The notes under the pieces: model-generated
Told to the model about the DNA's origin: nothing
Database searches by the model: none
What the model saw: only the letters and a program-made list of their open reading frames with translations
Program-made: the position numbers and the translations under genes
Assembly: GCF_052857255.1 (NCBI RefSeq)
Contig: NC_135500.1
Location: 48,696,272-48,760,271, forward strand
From: Amblyomma americanum
Lineage: Eukaryota > Arthropoda > Arachnida > Ixodida > Ixodidae
DNA: 64,000 nucleotides
Reading direction: 5' to 3'
Shown here: positions 43,783 through 54,099 of the stretch, in pieces
Layout: each line of letters begins with the position of its first letter
Position numbering within the stretch: the first letter of the stretch is position 1

Positions 43783-43919
43783 TTTTAATAAGAACACAGC
43801 ACACTACTAATACAGCACACGCAGCACACCACAGCATAGCACAAATAAGAGCACAGCACAGTAATAAGCACAGCGTCACGAACAACAAGCGGAACCGTCC
43901 AGGCACAGATCAGAGACCG
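43783..43919 (-). repeat. 5' LTR remnant of gypsy A
   Basis: The inner 137 bases of a 291-base LTR; matches 28901-29035 closely and stops at CAGAGACCG (43919), beyond which the LINE of 43920-48972 begins. The outer half of the LTR is lost. Confidence 0.8.
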
Positions 43920-43939
43920 GGCCTGTTCGAGCTGCTCTC

Positions 43940-45070
43940 CAGGCGGCCACTTCCCTTTATGAGGCAATCACTGAGGTAAGGCAGTTTGGACGTGGCGGGA
44001 TTCTGTGCCGTTCACCAGACCTGTAGTGCGTAAAGGATTTTCTAAACTCCTCATCTTTTGGGTCTTTTTCGGTAAACTGCTTCATTTCGTCTCATCTGGC
44101 CTGTACAAAAGGTTTGGTTCGCGGTGTGGGCACTTGCGTGTCTCCAGTTGAGACCTTTCTCTCTGCAGCGGGTGCTGTGGCTGTGTATCGCTGTAGCCTG
44201 GAGGTGAACAATTAGCGGGTGCCAACGAAAACGGTTATTACTACTTTTGCGGGTTCTGCCTGCCCCTCAGAAATAAAAGCATGACCCTTAATCTGCCGTG
44301 TAGATCCCCTTCCGTCTAATCCACTGCAGTGCAGCAATTGCTGGCGATATGGCCATAGTGCTCGTGGCTGCAAGTCCACCTTTCTCTGTTGCAATTGCGG
44401 CAATGACCATCCATCAAATTTATGCTCTGATCAAAACGAGAAGTGTAGCCTTTGTGGTGGATCTCACACTGCAAATTCCAAGAATTGTTCTTCTCAGGAT
44501 CATGAATTGCAAATTCTAAACTTAACCGACCGCAAACGCAGTTTGCGGCGCGAGGCAATATCAGAAATTAAAGAGAGAGCTCACGGCTTTGCAGGTGTGT
44601 CAGCCCGTTCAGGAGGGACATTATATTCGTCTATTTCTCAGGCCATAGTGACTGCTGTAGAAGCCTCTATGGCTAAGATGGTTGACAGGATAGTGTCTAC
44701 TGTCACAAAGTGCATGTCTAATGCTCTGGCCACGCAGATTACCCAGGCCATGCAAATTGGAATGACTTCTGCCATGTGAGTCATGCCTTCGTTAATGACC
44801 CAACATTCCTTGCCTGATCAGTCACACTCCCAAGAACAAGTTACTGCTGTTTATCCACTTCCTCGGTGCACTAATTCAGATAGAACTCAAATTATTCATG
44901 ATGCAGAGATGGTGGATTCGGATACGCGAATCGTCAAACGTAGTGGATCCCGCATGTCTATCCCTTCTCCACATCCTTAGCCGAAATCAAAGAAGCAACA
45001 GATTGGCTCTAAGCCAAAAGAAACTATTTTAGGGCAGACAGTTGCTGCTGCCCAGATTTCTCAACCATAG
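43940..45070 (+). pseudogene. LINE ORF1 (gag-like), three zinc knuckles
   Basis: Read across frames: RGVGTCVSPVETFLSAAGAV and VPTKTVITTFAGSACPSEIK form the RRM-like N-terminal part (44125-44270). Three knuckles follow: CSNCWRYGHSARGC, CCNCGNDHPSNLC and CSLCGGSHTANSKNC (44330-44490). A 90-codon open piece from 44507 carries a helical region (VTAVEASMAKMVDRIVSTVT), then after TGA at 44777 a Ser-rich tail to 45068 with one stop. ORF1 proteins bind element RNA. Confidence 0.8.
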
Positions 45071-45072
45071 GG

Positions 45073-48000
45073 GTGTTAGGAGTTCTCCAGTGGAACTGTA
45101 GGTCCCTTCTTTCATCTTCAACAGACTTACTGCACCTTATATCTCAACATAATCCAGACATAATTATTTTACAAGAAACTTGGCTTACATCTGAAAAACA
45201 CTTTCATTTGCAAAGCTATTCTTTATTTCGGCACGATCGTCAGTCAAGAGGAGGAGGCTTACTCATAGTAGTTTCTTCTTAATTTTGTCACAGGGCTAAG
45301 ATTATTTTTCAGTCCTCTACTATAGACTGTGAGTTCTTGGCTTTAGACCTTCAAAGTCCAGGGTTCTATTCGTTTCCATTAGTAAATCTTTATTTTCCTT
45401 GCGGTATGCAGGATACCAGGCTACTAGATGTCCTGCTGTTTAGTTTTCAGAAGTCATTTCTCTTGGCCAGTGACTAATTCTCATCGTGTGCCGTGGGGCT
45501 TTAAGACAGAATTCTGTTGTAAGTGCCTTTGAAATTGGTTTACTGATAACAACCTTTCGTGTATGAATTCAGGTTCGGCCATATTTCTCCGCGCACAAAT
45601 TCGATCTGTGTTAGATTTAAGTTTCACCAGCCGTTGTGCGCCTGTACTCAATTCGTCGACTGTGGATTGCGGAACATCTAGCGATCACATACCTATCGTT
45701 TTTGATGTTAATTGCCGCTTAAATTCGACGTGCTCTCAGACGAGGTCATATATAAACTATGACCAGTTTCAGTCCTCTTTGCGCTTCTCTCTTGCTTCAG
45801 CGGTTAATTCTGCTGAAGAGCATACAGCAAAAGGCATATGCTTGGCTATTGAGGAGTGCCGAAAGAAGTCTGAATTTTTGGTACGTACATCAAGAGGGAA
45901 CACTTCAGTTTGATGGCGGAATGCAGATTGCTCGCGGGATCACAGACGCAGAAATGCTGCATGGAAGAAGCTGCAACACAATCAATGCCCAAAGAATTGG
46001 TATGATTATAAGTTATTTGCGGCTACTTTTAAACGCACAATCTCACAAGCGAAGGAAAATTGTGAATCCCAGCATTTTGACTTGCTTCCAAATCAGGAAA
46101 TCGTCGCGCACTTTTTGGATTCTTAAGATCGCGGGAAAAGACTCCAATTTCAGAAAATTCGCCCTCATGTGTTTTGACCCCGCAAGAAGCAATAGAAACA
46201 GTTGAGACAATTGCCAAAGGATTAGAGCAGCGTTTCGCCTCTTTAATTCCTTTGCGCTCCGCGTTTGTGGCGTCAGTGGACCAGTTTAAGCATGTCCCCC
46301 CTATTACCCTTGCCTAGACTTCCCCGAAAGTGTTGAGGCTACCAACTGCTGCTTCTGGCCCTGATAGAGTAACATCAACAATTTTAAGGATCCTCTTTGA
46401 GGAGTCCCCTACCTCCTTGTTGTAGCTGGTTAATTTTTCAATCAAACATGCATGGATTCCTCCTGAGTGGAAACCGCAAAAGTGATCCCTTTACCTAAAA
46501 ACAGTGGTGGTGGCTATTCTCTGGATAATATTAGACCCATTTAATTGACATCAAACGTGATTAACTTAATTGAAAGGGTCATACTCCTACGTGTTTCGGA
46601 GTTTGTGGACCGCAATCATATCCTAGTCCCTGTCAAGTTGGTTTTCGTCAAAAATGTTCCATATGGAATGCTCACACCGAACTTGAGAGTAGTATTCATC
46701 TTACGCGGCACCAAAAAATGCATGCTGCGTTGCTGACATTACATGTAGCAATAGCTTATGACAGCGTAGAACACTACATATTATGGGAAAAATTACATAC
46801 TCTGCAGTTTTAGAATTACTTACTTGCGTGGATATCTGAATACCTTGAAAACATACAGTTTTTGTATACTAAATGGTGTGAGTTATGGAAGATATAAACA
46901 ATCTAGAGATGTTCCACAAGGGGTTTTCTTGTCGCCTGTGCTCTTTAATATTCTGATGAGCTCTATTCCCAGCCATCAAAACATTCGCACGCACGTCTAT
47001 GCGGACGACATTGCATTTTGCACTACTGCATCTGACATTCATTCTCTCTATGCGTGTCTGCAATCGTACCTGAAATTGCTTGAAAGTTGGTTGTGTGACT
47101 TACGACTCACCTTAAATGTAAAGAAGTGCGCTGTACTTGTTTTTCAAATGAAAGATCCTGTTCATCTGTCTCTCGCTTACCAGCGACAAAATATTGCCCA
47201 AGTTAAGTCATTAAAATATCTTGGTGTCATTTATGATGACAGCCTCACACGGCGCTCTCACATTGACCATGTCGCAGCGAAAGGGGCTCGTGCTGCGGGC
47301 ATGTTGCGTAGATTAAGTAATCCGCGGTCTGGAATGCGGAGAGATGCACTTTTGCTGATTTATGTTTTGTATGTCCGACCAATTTTAGAATTTGGATCTG
47401 TGCCTTTTTCTGGTACGGCAGCTTACAAAATTCGCACGGTCCTTCTTTTTGGAGTGGGAAGCGCTTCGGTTTGTTCTGTGGCCTCCCCAAATTTGTGGCC
47501 AATAACGTGCTTTACCTTGAATCACGTATTCTTCCTTTATCATTTAGATTTCAATTCCTAACTGTTCAAACGTACCTAAGGATATATGAATCAGATTTAC
47601 ACCGCTCCTTGTCTGTTTTTTGTTGCCAGCCGACTTCCCTTTCAGGTGTTCACTGGCCGAGATTTGATACCCCGCAGGTAGTTACCGTAGAAAATTTGCT
47701 TGGTCATTTAAATATGTTTTTGTATAACATCCTCCTGACAAAAAACAGTGGGTCCTCTGTAGAAATTGTCTGTGATGACATTTTCCCGAAAAACGCTAAG
47801 GATTTACGACCCCGCATTTTATGTGGATTATTAGAAGACCATTTTCAAAGCCTACCAATTAGCTTAACGATAGCTACTGACGCCTCTCAGTGTGATGAAA
47901 AGGCAGGGGCGGGAATATATTGCCCGCTTCTAGATTGGTCTTTTTCTGTGCGGCTTCCCGACTACACCCCAGTTTTCCCAGCGGAGTTTCTGGCGATGGT

Positions 48001-48625
48001 GCTTGCTCTTCGCAATCCAGAGCCAGCTTTCTCTTCAGTGGCTGTCATTACATACTCTGTTTCTTTCTGTTCGTCCCTTGCTTCGGCTGTAGATTCGCCA
48101 GTCCTAAACACCTTCCCTTCATTACTGCCTCCGTATTTGAGCCTTGTTCAGATGATATGGGTGCCAGGTCATAGCGGTGTTACAGCCAATGAAGTTGCGG
48201 ACTGCCTGGAAAAGGCGTCCCTCCATGCCCCGTGCTACCTTTCGTTCCGGCTACAGCGTACGTTACAGCAGCGAGGGTTCGAAGACAGAATTTGTTAAGA
48301 ATGACAACTGGATCTTTTTTTAAGATTTGATGATTACCTGCACCTGAAGTATTCGTGGAGCAGGCAATCATGCCATTCACAGCAGCTTGAGGTATATCTA
48401 TCAAGGCTCCGCTGCCGGATCCCACCCTTAAATTTTTATTTGCACAGGTCTGGGTTGGCGCTTAATCCCGTCTGCGTATTTTGTGGTGAGCATGAAACCA
48501 TAGACCATTTTTTGTTGTTTTGTCGACACCATGAAGCGAAGACGGCTTTTAGAGAAATCACTGCAACATTTTGGCCTTTGTTTGAGCAGGCCAGTCATAT
48601 TGTCGTTTGGAGCCACCATGCTTGA
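45073..48625 (+). pseudogene. LINE ORF2: endonuclease, RT, RNase H, CCHC
   Basis: The ATG at 45073 gives MLGVLQWNCRSLLSSS, with PDIIILQETWLTSEK (Glu motif); S-S-DHIPIVFDV at 45684 is the last endonuclease motif. RT fingers (about 46330-46740) are decayed. RGYLNTLK to 47448 is open over 200 codons: SRDVPQGVFLSPVLFNILMS, VYADDIAFCT (YADD, about 47000) and KYLGVIYDDSLTRRSHI. RNase H at about 47870-48220: IATDASQCDEKAGAGIY (Asp), PAEFLAMVLAL (Glu), AVITYSVSF where the family has T-D-S (Asp to Tyr), and WVPGHSGVTANEVAD (His). The C-terminal motif CVFCGEHETIDHFLLFC lies at 48472-48522. Confidence 0.85.
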
Positions 48626-48970
48626 TACAGACAAAAGTCTGTTTTTACCGCAGTTCAAAACTTTTGTAATGGAATCAAATCGGCTACCTTGGTAATTTTT
48701 TTTGGTAATTCAATTTTTCCAATAATATTTTTATTCTTACAATTAGCATTATCTTTTAAACACTCGGCTATAACCATCAGTCTCGATCTCCTGCGTGCTT
48801 TATGCATTTCCCGTTTCATTTCGTTGTTCCTTTTTATTTACTTCTTCCTTCCTTAGCTTTCATTTTATTTTCGTCCAGGCAATATTTACATGAAAACTCT
48901 CTGTGCCCCCAAATTCTTGGCTAATCCTCCTATATGCGCATTTGCCACTGTATGTGGGTAACAACAACAA

Positions 48971-49066
48971 CACATTCGGTAATCGGCCTGGCCAGCAACG
49001 TCCACAGCCCGCTCCGCCGGCTAACTAGCCGCGGCTACCGGGACCTCCAATAAATGTGAATCATCT
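48971..49066 (+). repeat. Direct repeat, copy 1 (about 100 bp)
   Basis: ACATTCGGTAATCGGCCTGGCC... to ...GGGACCTCCAATAAATGTGAATC aligns with 51241-51354 (CAACGTCGACAGCCCGCTC; CCGCGGCTGCCGGGACCTCC) with scattered mismatches and one gap of about 28 bases. Could be terminal parts of LTRs or two copies of a small repeat. Confidence 0.6.
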
Positions 49067-49555
49067 TCCAAATCTGGTGACTCCTGACGAGAGCTTCGAC
49101 GCACGCAACGCCTCCCCTACCGGCTCTGCGCTCCTGCCCGTTCTGTCCCTCCGCTTGGCCATGCCGCTGCACGCCCGTTGGTCGCACCCGGTTTTCGGCA
49201 GCTTCTTCTGGCCGCCATGTCCGTGCCTACCATCGCATCCGGTGAGCTCCTGCAGCCGTATCAGCGCTCGTTACTTCCTCGGCTGCTCGGCCTGCCCACG
49301 TTTTATCCCAGGGACCCCGCTTTGTGACTGGTGCTGCTGGACTCGCACTTCAACGTCAATCACGTGTCCAGCCAGCTGCTGCGCTATCAGCACGCCAGCC
49401 ACGAACTCCCACCCAGTCCCATGGCAAAGCTGTTGCTGCCAACTCCTGGCGAAGACATTTACGCCAACTTCAAGGAAGGCCTGACGGTGTATTTTGGCTT
49501 GGAGCTCCCGCCGACTCTGCGTTGTTGTTCCGGGCTCAGAAGCTGCGCCGCCACT
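48973..49555 (+). other. GC-rich unassigned region, left of LINE fragment
   Basis: Starts with a direct-repeat copy (48971-49066). Open frames of 118-142 codons contain no known domain; SRLAMPLHAR- and LLPTPGEDIYANFKEGLTVY-type text suggests former coding sequence of an unknown retroelement. Together with 50105-51240 it may be the internal region of a non-autonomous LTR element. Confidence 0.3.
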
Positions 49556-50104
49556 CAACTGACGACCACAGGCCGAATCCTCCCTCACCCTCATAGCTGC
49601 TTCGGCTTTCCCTCTGCCACCTACCACACCGGAGCCGCTCCCCACCCAGCACTTACTCTCCTTCAAAGCTATCACATCCTATTATAAGGATAGGCATCGC
49701 CTCTACCCGGCCCCTGCAAAGGGACTGGGGAAAGCAAACGAACGCGTTCTACTCCGATTATTCACGAACACAATGCTGTGCCTGGCAGTACAAAAAACAC
49801 TTCGACCCCGCGTTCACTGGCAGGTGCAAACACTGTGGGGAGGTAGCTAACACCTACCACATGGTTTGGGCTTGCCAGCGCAACTCAGCTCTCTCCCCCC
49901 ACCCCAACCCTACCAGAGAGGAATGGGAGGCGGCCCTGCTTGGCTGTTCGGACCTTCAGTCCCAAAAGGCTTTGGTCAAGGGGGCTAAGCTGGCGGCTTC
50001 GACCAATGGGGTCCCGGAATAAGGACTCCACCCATTGTGGGGCTCTTTAAAGAGCCTGACTTCTTATATTAAATAAAGGCTTTTCACCACCACCACCACC
50101 CCAC
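49556..50104 (+). pseudogene. LINE ORF2 C-terminal fragment with 3' end
   Basis: Reads LPTQHLLSFKAITSYYKDRH and RLYPAPAKGLGKANERVLLR, then after a frameshift KHFDPAFTGRCKHCGEVANT-YHMVWAC, the C-terminal C-x2-C-x7-H-x4-C motif of I-like LINEs (compare CKQCNEIGDMIHMVWTC in the 6.6-9.5 kb LINE). Stop at 50020, AATAAA at about 50072, and a (CACCAC)n tail at 50086-50104. The RT, RNase H and 5' parts are missing: a short 5'-truncated insertion. Confidence 0.7.
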
Positions 50105-51240
50105 CCCGGTCTCTCCCAAGTTTGCTCCACCGGCCCCTACGGACGCCCATCCACCTGCGAGCTCTCGTCCCAGAGCGCCTCCTGCGCAGCCCTGCTTGCC
50201 AACTGTGGCGCCTGCCCTTGAACCATCACCAGAAGAGCTCAATCTCTACCCGGGCCCCAACTCGCTTCTAGTCGTCTGTTCGCCTCCTACCTTATGCCCC
50301 ACTACAGTGAGCCCATCATTCCTTCCTGTCGCAAGGCATGTATGCACGCTGCACCAGAGCCTTGTCGCGCATAACGCGCCTCCCGAACCGCCTGCCACGG
50401 CTCCCTGCCCACCTGGCGCCTTCCCACGTGACTGTGCCACCGCGACTGACGAGAAGGCCACCGAAAGTGGCGGCATGCTGGCGACGCATTACAGCGGGCT
50501 CCATCCAGCATCTCCTATGGACTCGGCACTACCGCATCCTCCTAATTCCGACAACTACGCCCCGGACTTGCGTCCTGTGTCCCCAGCCACCTGTCCCAAT
50601 GCCCTTGCGGGCTCGTTTTTGCAGACAGCCGGTGTACCCCGCCGACCGCTTCCTCCACTTCCCTACACGGCAGCCCGAGCCCCACGCAGGAGATCTCCAG
50701 CCCAGTGTCGCGCCACGTCGTTTCACCGTCGCCAGCGGCCGAGGCATCCTCTTCTCTTCTATGGCTGCAGTTGCCGCTCGCCATACGTTTGTCTACACCC
50801 ACTCAGCCAGCCCACATCACATACCACCCGTAAATCCCGACGAGGATACATTTTCTGCACTGGCCTTTCCCGGCCAGCTTTAACCAAACTGCCGGCCCCT
50901 GGACTTGATCTTACGACTGGAGCAGCCCAGCTCGCAGCCAATTCGTGTAAGGCTATTCCCACCGGTTCATTTCGTCATCATTCTCACCCTTTGGCTCCCC
51001 TCGTCCTTTGCGAAGCAGCCAGGCCCGACCACCTGAGTTTCCTTTCCCCACCCGGCGGACTTGACTAAACTAGCTGTGTCCTGAACTTGACCGACCTGCA
51101 GAAACTTGTAGATACCATTTTTATTTTTAATTTTATCGCGCATCGCGCTAGATGGGGAACACCTGTAGTGGCGCTGGCATCGCCAGCGGCGCTCATGAAG
51201 ATGAAGCTGGGAGCGCGGCCTGGCTCGCGCAGCACAGAAC
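50105..51240 (+). other. Proline-rich open region, unassigned
   Basis: The plus frame 50196-51068 is open for 290 codons and rich in Pro, Ala and Thr, but has no domain, signal peptide or knuckle that I can name, and other frames are also open (50338-50883), which points to GC-rich composition. Possible gag-like linker of the element bounded by the direct repeats. Confidence 0.25.
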
Positions 51241-51354
51241 ACATTCGGCAACTGGCAAAGTATTTGAGGCAACAACAAAAACCGGACTGGCCGGCAACGT
51301 CGACAGCCCGCTCCGCCGTCTCATCAGCCGCGGCTGCCGGGACCTCCAGAAAAT
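51241..51354 (+). repeat. Direct repeat, copy 2
   Basis: Counterpart of 48971-49066, longer by about 28 bases (TATTTGAGGCAACAACAAAAA insertion region). Followed by CCCTTCCAC. Confidence 0.6.
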
Positions 51355-51479
51355 ATGAATCCCCTTCCACAGACTCAGAGATGTTCTGTATATTTCAAAG
51401 CAAAACGCAGCTCTCTGGCTCTCTGCGAACACAGCAAGAAAACACTTCATCTCGAAATTTATTGAACATGGATGGAATA

Positions 51480-52780
51480 TAATAGCACCTCGAAGCTCTT
51501 ACAAATTTTGTGCGTACCCTCGGCAGAAAGTTACACGGCGTATGCCTCAGAGAAATTGCTTTAGAAATCAGAATCAGGTTTTATTTTCCAGTAATCAATC
51601 ACTGGATGGATTCCTAGGCTAAAATCCAGACATTAGACCTGACAAATGCCCAGGAACTGTTTACATGGCAGCAAACAGAACTGATTACAGCAAAGCCAAA
51701 TGAAAAGAAAATAGAGCAAATATTTTCTACTTTCTATTCACTACTCCAGAAGTACTTCGGTGCAACAGTTCCTTTAAATAAAGTGTCAAACGAAAGTAAT
51801 GCGGCTCTTTTAGATGTAATCTGAACAGGAGAACCTAGGTTGGCATATAACACACTTAATGCAGTTAATTCTGTTTTTCCACATGGTTCAAGAACTAAAA
51901 AAGAAACAAATTCCGTTTCTCTGGGCACCATACCCCAAGCCACATGCAACCCACTTTCCAATTGGTAAGGTTAAAGAAGTTAGCTATGCTCCAACTACTG
52001 CTGAACCTGGTTACAGAGCGAAAGCTGTGGTGTATCAGGCAACTAGATGCGTCTTGAAGACTTTAACGTTGAGTGCGTTCCGCGCAATGAACAGGCAGTG
52101 CGCCCACTCTGGCAGGTGGTTTAACTACCACTTTCGAGGGTGAGCGCAGGGTGATCGCGAGAGGTTGGTCGACAAATGAATGCTTCGCACTGTTGTTGCA
52201 GTGCCACGTGTCTGCCACAACGTTGTCTGCGCTAATGCATACAGCCTTTATCTCTCTCCCTCACCCCCACCACGTACCTCGAAGCGCGATTGAGGCTTCC
52301 ACTGACCGATGGAGCCAGTTATGCGCCCTTCCTTGCGTTTCGATGGAGGCGAAAGGCTAAGACGCCCGTGTGCTGTGCGATGTCAGTGCACGTTAAAGAT
52401 ACCCAGGCGGTCGAAATTATTCCGGAGCCCTCCACTACGGAACCTCTTTCTTCCTTTCTTTCAATACCTCCTTTATTACTTCTCTTACGGCGCGGTTCAG
52501 GTGTCCGCCGATATGTGAGACAGATACTGCGCCATTTCCTATCCCCAAAAACCAATTTTTTTTTCTTTCCTCGAATTCATCCGAGTCAAGAACGTTGTCA
52601 ACGCCAAAGCCAATGAATACAATGAACGCCGACGCCGCATTTCTGCCAGAACGTTGTCAATGCCAACGCATGCAGCGCACATCTGTCACTACCGCCACAT
52701 AGGTTAAAGCGCGACTGGATGTATCCACTGTCTCAGGGAGCAAGTTATGCGCCTTTCCTTTGATTATCAATAAAATTGAA
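51480..52780. other. No gene recognised; one LINE-like 3' end
   Basis: On the minus strand AATAAA (complement 51580-51585) followed by CCTGATTCTGATTTC looks like a CR1-type LINE 3' end, with up to 400 bases of non-coding body to its right. The remainder has short frames without motifs. Confidence 0.35.
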
Positions 52781-52783
52781 GAT

Positions 52784-52803
52784 TGACGTCATCTTTGACG
52801 TCA
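52784..52803 (+). promoter_or_regulatory. Two CRE palindromes (TGACGTCA)
   Basis: TGACGTCA at 52784-52791 and 52796-52803, 12 bases apart, as TTGACGTCATC/TTTGACGTCATA. This is the consensus for CREB/ATF bZIP factors. No gene start is visible nearby, so a regulatory role is only a possibility. Confidence 0.4.
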
Positions 52804-52830
52804 TAATCTCATTAATCTCTACTGTGTATT

Positions 52831-52925
52831 TGACCTTGACCTTAGACACTTTATTCACCTTGAACTTTGACCTTGATATTGACCTTGGCTTTTAAAATTG
52901 ACTCTTGACCTTGACTTGACCTTGC
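52831..52925 (-). promoter_or_regulatory. Cluster of TGACCTT nuclear-receptor half-sites
   Basis: TGACCTT starts at 52831, 52837, 52868, 52880, 52906 and 52917, with a TCACCTT variant at 52855. Three are TGACCTTGA, whose complement TCAAGGTCA is the extended half-site of FTZ-F1/NR5A- and ERR-type receptors. Seven sites in 95 bases is far above chance, but a decayed short tandem repeat (TTGACC) would look the same. Confidence 0.4.
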
Positions 52926-53186
52926 TGTGTGAGAGAGAGAGAAAGCCTCTAATGGAAAAGCAGAGAATTTAGCTGGCGTGTAAAAATCGCTGGCATGCTA
53001 CTCTGCGTGGGGATGGAAATGTGGGATATAAAGACGGAAGGAGGGCGGTGAGGGAAAGGTTGAACTAAAGAGAAAAAAAAGAGGAACATAAAAGGCGCCC
53101 TCTGATGCTGCTAAAATGCATCGGCGAGAATTGATGTAGCATACGATATGAGGAAGTGCATAGTCCGATATATAGTCTAACAAGGT

Positions 53187-53786
53187 TCACTGCAAAAAGA
53201 ATGCATGAAGGAAACATGCTAAATTTAGTTCAATCTTGTCGAGATGTTCAATTTCCTTTAAATGCGCAAACAAAAAGTTAATTGCATGTCTCCGTTCTCT
53301 AGGGTAGGCTAAGAGACCTAAAACACTGTCCATGGTTTGAGGCACAGGAGACAGCTTTTCCATGCACTGTTCGTAGTACGCGCGCTCGTTAGCATATGCA
53401 GGGCACTCAAGCAAGATATGTTTCAAAGATTCGATCGAGCCGCAGTAGTCACAAAGTGGACTGCTCGTTTGACTGAAACAGTATCGCAAGCCGTTCTTAA
53501 ATGCAGCGTTCAGGCGAAGTCGGTGATAAAGTGTTTCCAGATGACGAGGAATTCTGGTTGGGAATCTTGATCTGGGATGTGGGTCGAATGAGTAATGAAA
53601 CTGGTAACGATCGATGTGTCGGCAAGCTCCAGATCCGATGTATTTCTTCTCATAAAAATCTTTTAGCCATTTGGGACGCGTCAGATTTTGTGAAGTAGGT
53701 CCGAGTGTACCTCCGATGTTGGTGGCCTTTACAGGCCGCTTGATCTGCTTCATCACGTTTCGAGATTTCGTGTGGTCTGCTACCAC
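53187..53786 (-). pseudogene. LINE ORF2 C-terminal region, open frame
   Basis: A 199-codon open minus frame with LETLYHRLRLNAAFKNGLRY and CDYCGSIESLKHILLECPAY, the C-terminal zinc motif (C-x2-C-x8-H-x4-C) of I/Jockey-type LINE ORF2, plus a basic region NLTRPKWLKDFYEKKY before it. RT and RNase H are absent; right end is abrupt at about 53790. The frame is intact to a stop at 53187, so it is either young or under little decay. Confidence 0.65.
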
Positions 53787-53892
53787 CCTTGATCACAACG
53801 CCATCTGTGGCAGCAACTCCTCATCACGTTTCGAGATTTCGTGACTACTCCCACAACCCTGACATCAAAGTGCCATCTGCGGCTGCAACTAG
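53751..53892 (+). repeat. 71-bp tandem duplication
   Basis: CATCACGTTTCGAGATTTCGTG recurs at 53751 and 53822, each followed by ACCACCC/TCCCACAACCC...GCCATCTG(T/C)GG(C) and GCAACT. The two units diverge at about one base in six. The GCGCCATCT motif recurs a third time at 53912. Confidence 0.7.
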
Positions 53893-54099
53893 AAAACAGC
53901 GCATCTCGCATCGAGACTTGTCGCGCCATCTACAACGGCATTCTAGTAACAACTACCTGCCGCGTGCCAATGCCGACGTCAAGGTACAATATGATGGATA
54001 GAGGTGGAACTATGTAAGTATGACGTCATGGAACGAAGTGGCGGTATATTTTTGGTTTCTCGAATCGAAGATGGTGGCCATTAAAATTGGTTGTGCCCT

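Larger units (their letters stand above)
28901..43919 (-). mobile_element. Gypsy LTR retrotransposon A, split by two insertions
   Basis: On the minus strand: 5' LTR remnant 43919-43783, gag 43480-42300, protease about 42265-41800, then (after the insertions 36567-41799 and 32188-36514) RT-RNase H-integrase 32187-29192 and 3' LTR 29191-28901. The two LTR pieces match closely (GAACACAGCACACTACTAATACAGC; GCGTCACGAACAAC; CAGGCACAGATCAGAGACCG). A 47-base island at 36520-36566 between the two insertions restores the protein reading across the junction: ...SVLLP in frame with [15 protein letters not shown] at 32187. Native length without insertions is about 5.5 kb. The 5' LTR is cut at 43919 where a LINE begins. 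Confidence 0.8.
43920..48972 (+). mobile_element. I-like LINE, decayed, with full domain order
   Basis: Contains ORF1 with three zinc knuckles, ORF2 with endonuclease, RT, RNase H and a C-terminal CCHC motif, and a 3' end of ACTGTATGTGGGTAACAACAACAACAC. The RNase H sequence and CAA tail match the fragment at 18030-19215, so both are one family. The left end is abrupt at the gypsy A LTR. Frames are broken at more than ten places; the copy is dead. Confidence 0.8.

Noticed and set aside
32188..43919. Endogenous retrovirus with envelope gene
   Set aside because: No frame after integrase with signal peptide, furin-type site or membrane anchor in any of the LTR elements; all look like gypsy retrotransposons without env.
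50196..51068. 290-codon plus frame as a proline-rich host protein
   Set aside because: Other frames are also open, there is no domain or signal peptide, and the region lies in a probable repeat unit.
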